64,000 bases of DNA from JBAXGW01 sp037139195 (GTDB lineage: Bacteria; Bacteroidota; Bacteroidia; Bacteroidales; JAHJDW01). The stretch is from positions 1 to 64,000 of the forward strand of contig JBAXGW010000009.1 of NCBI GenBank assembly GCA_037139195.1. The letters run 5' to 3'. Of this stretch, positions 52,322-60,118 are shown one piece after another. The translations under genes were made by a program, and so were the position numbers. The notes below the pieces were generated by a model. The model was not told where the DNA came from. It worked only from the letters and a program-made list of their open reading frames with translations, and did no database searches. Each line of letters begins with the position of its first letter. Position 1 is the first letter of the stretch.

Positions 52322-53131
52322 ATGAAAGCTATAAAAATTATTATATTTTCATTAATAACTTGTTTTATCCTTGCCGCAACTTGGACTACACAAAAATTTG
52401 TTTTAGTAAAAACCATTACTCAGTCGCAAATATTACCTTTTACTACCGATAGATTGGGGAATACCTACACTTATAGCGAGAGCTCGATTTTTAAATATAG
52501 TTTAAACAGCGAAAATCCTATTACATTTAGCAAAAAAGATTTAAACGGTATATCTTTTGTAGATGCTTCTAATCCTTTGAAAACATTAGTTTTTTACAAG
52601 GATTTTCAAACAGTTTTATTTTTAGACAATACACTTTCTCCTAATGGCGACCCAATTGTATTATCCGATTATAATATCAATCAACCACTGGCAGTTTGTA
52701 CTTCTAACAATAATAATTTTTGGGTGTACAATAATGAAAATGCGCAACTGATTTGTTTCGACAATAAAATGCAGCAAATATTTAAAAGCGGAAATATTAA
52801 CCAGCTATTAAATAGTAGTATTCAACCAAACTTTATAACTGAACAAACTAATTTTGTTTATGTAAATGACCCTGCATTAGGAGTTTTGATTTTTGATACT
52901 TACGCAAATTATATTAAAACCTTGCCAATAAAAAATTTGAAATCGTTTCAAGTAATTGGAGAAACTATTTTTTATTATAGCGAAAATACGCTTAAAACAT
53001 ACAACAGCAGAACTTTAACAGAAAACACCATAAAAATACCCAATGCTGAAACTATATTTTGTAGAATAGAGCAGCAAAAAATATATATTCAGAAAAAATT
53101 GGGAATAGAAATTTTTGACGTAGAATTTTAA
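52322..53131 (+). CDS. Exported or anchored protein of unknown function
   Basis: I do not recognise the family. The product of about 269 residues starts with a hydrophobic signal or anchor (IKIIIFSLITCFILAATW). The remainder is beta-rich with repeated short blocks, for example FTTDRLGNTYTYSESSIFKYSL, NNNFWVYNNENAQLICFDNK and FVYVNDPALGVLIFDTYANYIKTL. This pattern suggests a beta-propeller-like fold facing the periplasm or surface. A GTG three codons upstream is an alternative start. It lies 11 nt ahead of the deoxynucleoside kinase gene and may share its transcript. Confidence 0.65.
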   Translation: MKAIKIIIFSLITCFILAATWTTQKFVLVKTITQSQILPFTTDRLGNTYTYSESSIFKYSLNSENPITFSKKDLNGISFVDASNPLKTLVFYKDFQTVLFLDNTLSPNGDPIVLSDYNINQPLAVCTSNNNNFWVYNNENAQLICFDNKMQQIFKSGNINQLLNSSIQPNFITEQTNFVYVNDPALGVLIFDTYANYIKTLPIKNLKSFQVIGETIFYYSENTLKTYNSRTLTENTIKIPNAETIFCRIEQQKIYIQKKLGIEIFDVEF

Positions 53132-53142
53132 AAGATTTAACT

Positions 53143-53760
53143 ATGCATATAGCAGTTGCCGGAAATATAGGCGCAGGAAAAACAACGCTAACAACCATGT
53201 TAGCGAAACATTTTAAATGGGAACCTCATTTTGAAGATGCTGATAATAATCCGTATCTCGACAATTTTTACGAGGATATGCAAAGATGGTCATTCAATCT
53301 TCAAATCTATTTTTTAAATAATAGGTTTCGTCAAATTATTGAATTACGTAAAAGTGGAAAATCGGTAATTCAAGACCGTACCATTTATGAAGATGCATAT
53401 ATATTTGCTCCAAACTTACATGCTATGGGGTTAATGTCAACTCGCGATTATCAGAATTATTTGTCATTATTTGAATTGATGTCAGAATTAGTTCAACCAC
53501 CAGATTTGATGATTTACATGAGAGCTTCAGTTCCTACATTGGTGAACCAAATTCAGCAAAGAGGACGTGAATACGAAAATTCTATCCGCCTCGATTATCT
53601 TAAAAGGCTGAATGAACGATACGAAGCATGGATTTCTACTTATGACAAAAGCAAAATGTTAATTTTTGATATTGATAACCTTAATATCACTTCAAAACCC
53701 GAAGATTTAGGGCATATTATTAATACAATTAATGGTGAAATTAACGGTTTATTTAAGTAA
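53143..53760 (+). CDS. Deoxynucleoside kinase (dAK/dGK type)
   Basis: Salvage enzyme that phosphorylates deoxyadenosine, deoxyguanosine or deoxycytidine with a nucleotide donor. 205 residues. P-loop is AVAGNIGAGKTTL at the N-terminus, the catalytic and specificity region includes FEDADNNPYLDNFYEDM and QDRTIYEDAYIFA (the DRS-like motif), and the lid is QQRGREYENSIRLDYLKRLN with the Arg-rich element. This is the common bacterial dNK fold; substrate preference cannot be read off. Confidence 0.92.
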   Translation: MHIAVAGNIGAGKTTLTTMLAKHFKWEPHFEDADNNPYLDNFYEDMQRWSFNLQIYFLNNRFRQIIELRKSGKSVIQDRTIYEDAYIFAPNLHAMGLMSTRDYQNYLSLFELMSELVQPPDLMIYMRASVPTLVNQIQQRGREYENSIRLDYLKRLNERYEAWISTYDKSKMLIFDIDNLNITSKPEDLGHIINTINGEINGLFK

Positions 53761-53787
53761 ATTAATAATACAATCTTATTAAGTACT

Positions 53788-53831
53788 CTTCTACTTCGCT
53801 CAGAATGACAGCAGACTGAGCGGAATAGAAG
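53788..53831. repeat. Inverted-repeat intergenic element, GTCATTCTGAGCG type
   Basis: The arms CTTCTACTTCGCTCAG and CTGAGCGGAATAGAAG pair over 16 positions with two mismatched positions around a 12-nt loop. Read on the minus strand the left arm and loop contain TGTCATTCTGAGCGAAGTAG, the core of a short dispersed repeat familiar from Bacteroidota intergenic regions. It sits between the deoxynucleoside kinase and kdsB and is much richer in G and C than its surroundings. It could be a decayed miniature element; termination is possible but there is no U tract. Confidence 0.6.
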
Positions 53832-53876
53832 TCTACCAAGTGATTAAAAAATGTTTGTGCATTGAAGTAAAATTAA

Positions 53877-54617
53877 ATGAAAATTATTGGAATCATACCT
53901 GCACGTTATCAATCAACTCGCTTTCCTGGGAAACCTTTGGTTTTGATTAATGGGAAAACGATGATTCAGCGTGTGTATGAACAATGTTTGAAAACGAATA
54001 TCCTTTCCAAAGTTGTTGTTGCTACAGACGACAGTAGAATTTTTGAGCATATAAAGGCTTTTGGTGGAAATGTGGTATTGACTTCGCCTGATCATTGCAG
54101 TGGAACCGACCGATGCAACGAAGTAATTTCAAAATTAAAAGCACATAATGAATTATTTGATATTGCAATTAATATTCAAGGCGACGAGCCATACATCAAT
54201 CCTATTCAAATTGAAGAATTAGTTGCTTGCTTTAATGATTCCGAAACGCAAATAGCTACACTAATTAAGAAAATTGAAAACGCAGAAGACTTATTCTCTC
54301 CAAATTGCGTTAAAGCCATTGCAGATTCGTCTAATAGAGCTATATATTTCAGCAGAAATCCTATTCCATACGTTAGAAATGCTGAACAAAAGGACTGGTT
54401 AGCACATCGCACCTTCTACAAGCATATTGGAATATATGGTTATAAAACGAGTGTTCTGGAAGAAATAACAAAATTAGAAGTTTCGTCCTTAGAAAAAGCT
54501 GAATCGCTAGAACAATTAAGATGGATAGAAAATAAATATATAATTAAAACATCTATTACAACTTTCGAAAGTATCGCAATTGATACCCCTTCTGACATTG
54601 AAAAAATAATAATTTAA
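53877..54617 (+). CDS. kdsB: 3-deoxy-manno-octulosonate cytidylyltransferase
   Basis: Activates Kdo to CMP-Kdo for the LPS inner core. The 246-residue length is standard. Motifs are IIPARYQSTRFPGKPLV, VVATDDSRIFEHIKAFGG, TSPDHCSGTDRCNEV, INIQGDEPYINP (metal-binding Asp), RNPIPYVRN and HIGIYGYKTSVLEE, with EKAESLEQLRWIEN near the C-terminus. LPS genes lptB and lptF/G elsewhere in the window fit an LPS-bearing cell. The HU/SPOR gene starts 34 nt downstream. Confidence 0.97.
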   Translation: MKIIGIIPARYQSTRFPGKPLVLINGKTMIQRVYEQCLKTNILSKVVVATDDSRIFEHIKAFGGNVVLTSPDHCSGTDRCNEVISKLKAHNELFDIAINIQGDEPYINPIQIEELVACFNDSETQIATLIKKIENAEDLFSPNCVKAIADSSNRAIYFSRNPIPYVRNAEQKDWLAHRTFYKHIGIYGYKTSVLEEITKLEVSSLEKAESLEQLRWIENKYIIKTSITTFESIAIDTPSDIEKIII

Positions 54618-54651
54618 CTTTCAACTTTATAAACTTTTAACTACTCCAGTC

Positions 54652-55878
54652 ATGCTAATAAAGTATATTTCTGAAATTTTAAAGAAAAAGGAACTTGTAA
54701 TAATTCCTGATTTTGGTGCTATCTTTAAAAATCAAATGTCGGCAGTTGTTGATAACGATAAAAACGTATTAAAACCACCTTATATTACATATACTTTCAA
54801 CGAGTTTTTAAAATATAATGATGGAGAAATTGCTGGTTTAGTTAAAGAAGCTGAATCAATCACTCAAATTGAAGCCGAAGAAAAAATTAAACTAGAAGTT
54901 CAAGAAATTAAGCAAAAGCTTGAACAAGGAAGTAAAATTCAGATTGATGGCGTGGGAGATTTGACTTTAGGAGCTAATGGAAAAACGATTCTGATTTCTC
55001 TAGATATAAAAGATAAAGATGAAAATTTTGGGTTGCCCGAAATAAAGGTAGAGGCGGTAACTAAGGAAGAGCCTGTTGTTGTAGAAGAAAAGGCAGAAGA
55101 AGTTATTGTACCTATAATTGAAGAAATAACTACTGAACCAGCCGAAATTGAGATTGTTGATGCAGATAAAGTAATTGAAGAAAAGAAAAAAGAAATAATA
55201 ATTGAAGAAGTACCTATTGCAACTACACATTGGAGCGAAAATGAGGAACCACAGGTAAATACAGTTCCAATTAATAATATTGAAGAACCTGCTGAAAAAG
55301 AAGAATTCATTCAATCAGATGTATTGGAGCCTGTTATTGAGCCTAAAAGGAAGAAAAGAACGGGACTTGTAATTTTCTTATCTATACTTGTTTTATTAAT
55401 TTGTATTATTTCTGTGGCTTTAATTGTTGCTCCCGAAAAAGTAAAAGAAATGACTAAAAATCTTCCTTTTATTGGTCATACAAATGATACGGTAATAACT
55501 AGGGATACCGTAATTAAAAAAGATACCGTTATAGAAAATACAACAGTTGAAGAGCAAGCAGCAGATTCAGTTATTGTAGATGAGCCAACTCCTGAAAAAG
55601 TTAAAGCGGAGCCAGTTAAACCCAAAGAACCCCCAAAGTCAAAAGAAAGTGCAACAAATGGCAATTTTTATATTGTAGCAGGAAGCTTTTCAGTAGCAGC
55701 AAATGCCGAAAAATTAAGTACACAACTTCAAGTTAAAGGATTTAGTGCACAAGTTATCAATTATAAAGGCAAAAGCACCGTTGTTTACGGAACTTATACA
55801 ACTCAAACAGAAGTGAATGAAGCCTTGGCGAAGATAAGAAGTGGCGAGAATAAGGATGCATGGATATTGAAGAAGTAG
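54652..55878 (+). CDS. HU/CCDC81-like domain protein with transmembrane helix and SPOR domain
   Basis: A 408-residue membrane protein of a Bacteroidota-typical plan. The first ~120 residues resemble the paired HU-CCDC81 bacterial domain (LIKYISEILKKKELVIIPDFGAI, then an IQIDGVGDLTLGANGK hairpin). A long acidic linker rich in Glu, Val and Ile follows (~125-235), then one transmembrane helix (TGLVIFLSILVLLICIISVALIVA). A second linker leads to a C-terminal SPOR domain (NFYIVAGSFSVAANAEKLSTQL, residues ~335-405), which binds denuded peptidoglycan at the septum. It could tie DNA or a cytoplasmic partner to the division site; this is inference from the domains. Confidence 0.88.
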   Translation: MLIKYISEILKKKELVIIPDFGAIFKNQMSAVVDNDKNVLKPPYITYTFNEFLKYNDGEIAGLVKEAESITQIEAEEKIKLEVQEIKQKLEQGSKIQIDGVGDLTLGANGKTILISLDIKDKDENFGLPEIKVEAVTKEEPVVVEEKAEEVIVPIIEEITTEPAEIEIVDADKVIEEKKKEIIIEEVPIATTHWSENEEPQVNTVPINNIEEPAEKEEFIQSDVLEPVIEPKRKKRTGLVIFLSILVLLICIISVALIVAPEKVKEMTKNLPFIGHTNDTVITRDTVIKKDTVIENTTVEEQAADSVIVDEPTPEKVKAEPVKPKEPPKSKESATNGNFYIVAGSFSVAANAEKLSTQLQVKGFSAQVINYKGKSTVVYGTYTTQTEVNEALAKIRSGENKDAWILKK

Positions 55879-55920
55879 TATTTAAATTACTATGCACTTT
55901 TTAAGCATTTAAAGCAATTT

Positions 55921-56520
55921 ATGAAGTCATTAAGTAAATCCATATTAGTAATAATTTTTTTTGCCATTATTGCTTATGATAATCCTGTTATTCCAAATAC
56001 TAATGATGAAATTTCAAATAAAGAATCTACGCTAGATACGACAGTATTAGTTAAAGGTGTATTTCCTTCAAAATATAGAGGACCTAATTTATCGTTAAAA
56101 CTTGCAAAAAAAATTCTTTACGAATATTTTAATAAAAAAGGAATTTATAATTCGGATAACATCCCCAGCATAATAGAAGACTCTGACACATCTGCCCTTA
56201 GTGTAGATTTTGATACTATTTATAAAGTTAACTTAAATGGCAATAAGTTTGAAGATGCGATAATTACATATTGGTTGGCTCTGCCATATTCTTCTGGACA
56301 TTGTTTGCAGCCATTAAGAGCGGTAATAATTGATACTGATAATGGCTACACTATTACCAATGAGGAATTTATTCCTGATAGATATATTATTGATAGCGTG
56401 AAAAATTCATCAAGTGGTAATTATATTTATGGGTATGATTATGAGTGTGCAAATGATAAAGTTTTAAGAAAACTTCGAATTAAAATAATCAAATTATATA
56501 GTATTAATAAATCATTATAA
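55921..56520 (+). CDS. Exported protein of unknown function
   Basis: I do not recognise it. The 199-residue product has an N-terminal hydrophobic segment (SILVIIFFAIIAYDN) with no clear cleavage or lipobox motif. The central part looks alpha/beta: LKLAKKILYEYFNKKGIY, YKVNLNGNKFEDAIITYWLAL, then CLQPLRAVIIDTDNGYTITNEEF. Two cysteines (in GHCLQP and YECAND) could pair in the periplasm. It lies 42 nt downstream of the HU/SPOR gene on the same strand and converges with the C25 peptidase. Confidence 0.6.
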   Translation: MKSLSKSILVIIFFAIIAYDNPVIPNTNDEISNKESTLDTTVLVKGVFPSKYRGPNLSLKLAKKILYEYFNKKGIYNSDNIPSIIEDSDTSALSVDFDTIYKVNLNGNKFEDAIITYWLALPYSSGHCLQPLRAVIIDTDNGYTITNEEFIPDRYIIDSVKNSSSGNYIYGYDYECANDKVLRKLRIKIIKLYSINKSL

Positions 56521-56591
56521 AAAAACTTCTTCAAAATATAGAAACCTTAACTAAAGAGATTATAATTTTTTATATTATAAGCATATAATAA

Positions 56592-56619
56592 AGTTTATTG
56601 AAACGAATTTCAATAAACT
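56592..56619 (-). terminator. Hairpin over the stop codon of the C25 peptidase gene
   Basis: A perfect 12-bp stem AGTTTATTGAAA / TTTCAATAAACT closes a 4-nt loop. It includes two bases of the peptidase stop codon on the minus strand and is followed by TTATTATATG, a moderate U-rich tract. It could serve as terminator or 3'-end stabiliser for the peptidase mRNA, and it also lies about 70 nt past the stop of the plus-strand unknown gene. Confidence 0.55.
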
Positions 56620-59600
56620 ATCTTACAATAATCTTCTTAGTATAAACTTTATTATTTGCATTTACCTTGCAAAGGTAAACCCCTTCTGAAAGCTGAGGTA
56701 TGTTTATGTCAATTGAATTTAAACCAACAGGACGAGATGAAGTATTATTATAAACAGCTTGTCCAATTGTGTTTATAATTGTAATCCCCACATTAGAATT
56801 TTCTTGAACATCAATAGATATAATCATTCTATCATTAACAGGGTTTGGATAAATCGATATTCCAGCGTTTCCATTCACATTGTTAATATTTGAAGAAATT
56901 TGAATTGGAGGGAACACAATATAATCAACCCAAGCACAGTCTTCGCCACCAAGCTCAGTATAATCTTTTGAATATGTCCAAGTAAAAGTATGTTGACCTG
57001 TAGTTACTGCATAAGATGAGCGGCTCCAATCGGCAATCCCGTCCCACCATCCTTGAGATACATTATCAATTGAGAAGTCTAGAAAGTCCCATTGTTGGGT
57101 AGTTCCACTTTCTTCGCAAGAAACTTTTTTGTAAAAAGAGATAGAATCAGGAGCAACAACATTAACAGTAACTTGCATTACTGATGTTTGGTTGTCTATA
57201 ACACTTCCTGATTTACTGCAATTGGCACCTTCATACATTCCAGTAGATGAAACAACCCAAGGCGAGTTTCCTCCTGATTGCCATGAGTATTTAGAAAAGT
57301 CGCCAGTTTCAAAATCTTCGTCAATAATTCCAACCGTTTTAACAAATGTTTTTTGTACAGTATAACTTCCAGATGTTAATGTGTAGGTGAATTCTGCATT
57401 TGTTCCAATTGGCGTGTTAGGTGCAACCAGAATATCAAATGATACTTCTTTGCTTGCTTGTGCATCTATTGTTCCAACAGGGGCAGTAGAATTTATTATT
57501 GAAACATAAGTACTTGTAGTTGATAAAACACCTGTAGTTGTATTTGCATTAGCATGACCATTATTTAATGATGGTATAATTATATTGGCAGCTTCGCCGG
57601 CATCAAGTTTGCCACTGCTATTTCCAGCAATGGTGTCAATAATAAATGGGTTTCCAATTGCAAGCGCAGGAGCATTAATTTTAAGATTAAAGTTTGCAGT
57701 CCATGCATTTGATGAAGCATCTGTTATATTCATAGAAAATGGTGCAATATGTTGGTCTGGAACATTATTAGCAAGTGTAAGAGCATAAGCATTATATTGA
57801 GTGCTAGTTGCTGAACTACTTATTGTTCCCCATGATTGAGAGTTATCGGTAATAGTAACGTAGGCATCAGTTGTGCTAATTGTAGCATTTATATTTGTAG
57901 CATCTGCTGGTCCAACATTCTCTAATGTTACATCTAAAGTAATATTTTCAGAAAAATCGGCTTGTTGGTTGTTATTTCCAGCAACATCTGCAATTACTTT
58001 TGTATTATAAATTACAAATGGTCCTGATGGAGCAATGATTTTAATATCACCTAAGTAAGGAATATAATTAAAAGCAGTTGCAGTAACATGAATAGTATCA
58101 ATAATACTAAGAGCTGTAAATGAAATTGTAGTAGAACCTCCAGAAACTATTCCAGTGCCAAGTATTTCATTGTTCATAGTTAATGCAATTCTAGCGCCTT
58201 CAACATTGCAATTAATCGCAAGTTGTGTAGTTCCAATTGGAACGGTAGACTGGTGTGTAACAGCCATAGTTTTTGCACTATCAGTTCTAATCATAAGAGA
58301 AGGGTCGCCAAAAAGAGTCCAAGTATCAGTCATATCGTATCCGCCTTGAGCATATTCATCGTTCATCAAAGCACAGCCGTTCATTGCTATTCCTCCAAAA
58401 GTACGTTTAATATTATTTGGTTGAAGCTCTGTTAAAATATCTACCATTTCATCTTGTGCACACATAGGTGGATTCCAGCTTTGATTGATTGTTGACATAA
58501 GAGCACCAATAGCTCCAACTGGACGACCATTATAGGTTGCTCTTAACCAGCCTTCTGCAAAACATGTTTGGTTTACAAAATTCCCATTTACACATGCTAC
58601 AGAAAAAATAAATGGCAACTTTTCAACATTGGTAAGCGAAGTCATGTTTGTATTTGAGAAACCTGATGTTACAAAAGAAAAATCGCTGCCATGACCTGTA
58701 TATAAAATAATTCCAGTTCCTTTATTTACTTCGTTTAAAACGGATGTTGGATTTGGATCCCCTGCATCATCTGATCCACCTGTTTGTGTTCCATCAAAAA
58801 GTTCTTTAACATCAGAATAGGTGAAGTTAAGTAAATCAGTTCTCATGTTTCGTTGGTGTAACCAATCAACTTCGCCATCATCACCACTACCATTCCCGCC
58901 TTCTGTTGAGCCAATGCATACACCTTTGCTAAGCCAATCGCTATTAATAGGATTTTTCTCATAATTAATCATTCTATCAGCTTGAGTTTGAACATCAGAT
59001 ATGTTTTCAGCTGAAAAACGACCTACAAAAATGTCTGGATAATGATCGTTTCCAACGATATATCCATAATCGTTGTCAGAATCGCCACTGGTAGTTGAGC
59101 TAGAAGGCACTTGTGCTGCATCACCAACCAATAAAAGATATTTTAATCCTTTGGTGTTGTAATAATTGGCAACATAGCTTTTTATGGCAGCAGCATTCCC
59201 AATTGTAGAAACATCAATAATTTCAGTAGCAATCCCTATCTGTTTTTTCCAATTCAAAAATGCTTCCATAGAAGGCATAAACGAACCATAAGAAATAATA
59301 AGCATATTGCCTTCTTCGCTAGTAGGAGAATATCTAGTTGTAGAATAATTTAAAAAATGTCTTTTATAAATATCCGAAAATTCCTTGTCGATTTTTGATG
59401 GACTTTTTGCTATTCCTTTTTTTGAAGGAGAAGCCATAATAGAAATTTTAATTTTGGTATAAACTCTTAATATTTTTTTAACTGGATTATATTGGAAAGG
59501 GTAAATAACGGCTGTTTGACCCGAGAAATCTCTAAAAGTATATGGATTTCTTAGTTCTGCCAGTTTGCCTGGAAAAAATTCATCTTTTAAGTACGATGCG

Positions 59601-60016
59601 CCATAATAAAAAGCCACCGATTCAGGGTTCACATTTCTAATCAAATTACCTTTTGATGGGGCAACTTCAGTATTAGGAAAATCTGTATATTCCGATTCAT
59701 CTATATTAATATTCATTGTAGCACCATCGGGAATGATAAAAGATGATGTTAATTTGCACAAATCGGGTGCTCCAGCTTTTAGTAATGGAGTTGCATTATC
59801 TAATTCAATAATAGAAGCTTTTCCACGAGGGGTTACAACTGATTTTTGAGAAAACCCAGATATTTGGTAGGTAACAGTAGTTGAAAAATCGCTAGCCTTA
59901 TTTACTGTTACTATTGGAGTTTTATTTTGTAAACTTGTTAATGCCGTCCAAGTAGAAGAAAAGGCTTGGGTTGCAAATAGGGTAAAAATAAGTATTGATA
60001 ATGTAAATTTTTTCAT
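56618..60016 (-). CDS. Gingipain-type cysteine peptidase (C25) with type A type IX sorting domain
   Basis: A large secreted protease of 1132 residues. After the signal peptide (TLSILIFTLFATQAFS) there is a pro-region up to about residue 235. The C25 catalytic domain follows (~236-590): LYTGHGSDFSF with His442 and FSVACVNGNF with Cys475, spaced 33 residues apart, as in gingipain R. Next come two or more Ig-like domains (APSGPFVIYNTKVIADVAGNNNQQ, with related units near 770-900), a carbohydrate-binding-like beta domain (FETGDFSKYSWQSGGNSPW, CSKSGSVIDN, ~905-1035), and the C-terminal sorting domain (GISIYPNPVNDRMII ... GVYLCKVNANNKVYTKKIIVR). It is probably exported by type IX secretion and attached to the surface. 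Substrate specificity (Arg, Lys or other) is not evident. Confidence 0.95.
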   Translation of the reverse strand: MKKFTLSILIFTLFATQAFSSTWTALTSLQNKTPIVTVNKASDFSTTVTYQISGFSQKSVVTPRGKASIIELDNATPLLKAGAPDLCKLTSSFIIPDGATMNINIDESEYTDFPNTEVAPSKGNLIRNVNPESVAFYYGASYLKDEFFPGKLAELRNPYTFRDFSGQTAVIYPFQYNPVKKILRVYTKIKISIMASPSKKGIAKSPSKIDKEFSDIYKRHFLNYSTTRYSPTSEEGNMLIISYGSFMPSMEAFLNWKKQIGIATEIIDVSTIGNAAAIKSYVANYYNTKGLKYLLLVGDAAQVPSSSTTSGDSDNDYGYIVGNDHYPDIFVGRFSAENISDVQTQADRMINYEKNPINSDWLSKGVCIGSTEGGNGSGDDGEVDWLHQRNMRTDLLNFTYSDVKELFDGTQTGGSDDAGDPNPTSVLNEVNKGTGIILYTGHGSDFSFVTSGFSNTNMTSLTNVEKLPFIFSVACVNGNFVNQTCFAEGWLRATYNGRPVGAIGALMSTINQSWNPPMCAQDEMVDILTELQPNNIKRTFGGIAMNGCALMNDEYAQGGYDMTDTWTLFGDPSLMIRTDSAKTMAVTHQSTVPIGTTQLAINCNVEGARIALTMNNEILGTGIVSGGSTTISFTALSIIDTIHVTATAFNYIPYLGDIKIIAPSGPFVIYNTKVIADVAGNNNQQADFSENITLDVTLENVGPADATNINATISTTDAYVTITDNSQSWGTISSSATSTQYNAYALTLANNVPDQHIAPFSMNITDASSNAWTANFNLKINAPALAIGNPFIIDTIAGNSSGKLDAGEAANIIIPSLNNGHANANTTTGVLSTTSTYVSIINSTAPVGTIDAQASKEVSFDILVAPNTPIGTNAEFTYTLTSGSYTVQKTFVKTVGIIDEDFETGDFSKYSWQSGGNSPWVVSSTGMYEGANCSKSGSVIDNQTSVMQVTVNVVAPDSISFYKKVSCEESGTTQQWDFLDFSIDNVSQGWWDGIADWSRSSYAVTTGQHTFTWTYSKDYTELGGEDCAWVDYIVFPPIQISSNINNVNGNAGISIYPNPVNDRMIISIDVQENSNVGITIINTIGQAVYNNTSSRPVGLNSIDINIPQLSEGVYLCKVNANNKVYTKKIIVR

Positions 60017-60071
60017 TAGGCGGCGTATTTAGTTTTAAGCTAAGCAATTTACGATGGGGAATTGGAAAAGT

Positions 60072-60079
60072 CAAATATA
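60072..60079 (-). promoter_or_regulatory. Possible -7 element for the C25 peptidase gene
   Basis: Minus-strand TATATTTG matches TAnnTTTG 56 nt before the ATG. No TTTG at the normal -33 distance, so it is tentative. Confidence 0.35.
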
Positions 60080-60118
60080 TTATACAAAGAAAGGGAAGAA
60101 ATATACGTTAACGATGTG

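Noticed and set aside
54939..55314. Two minus-strand frames opposite the HU/SPOR linker
   Set aside because: They mirror the Glu/Val-rich linker, giving Ser/Phe-rich nonsense, and have no regulatory context.
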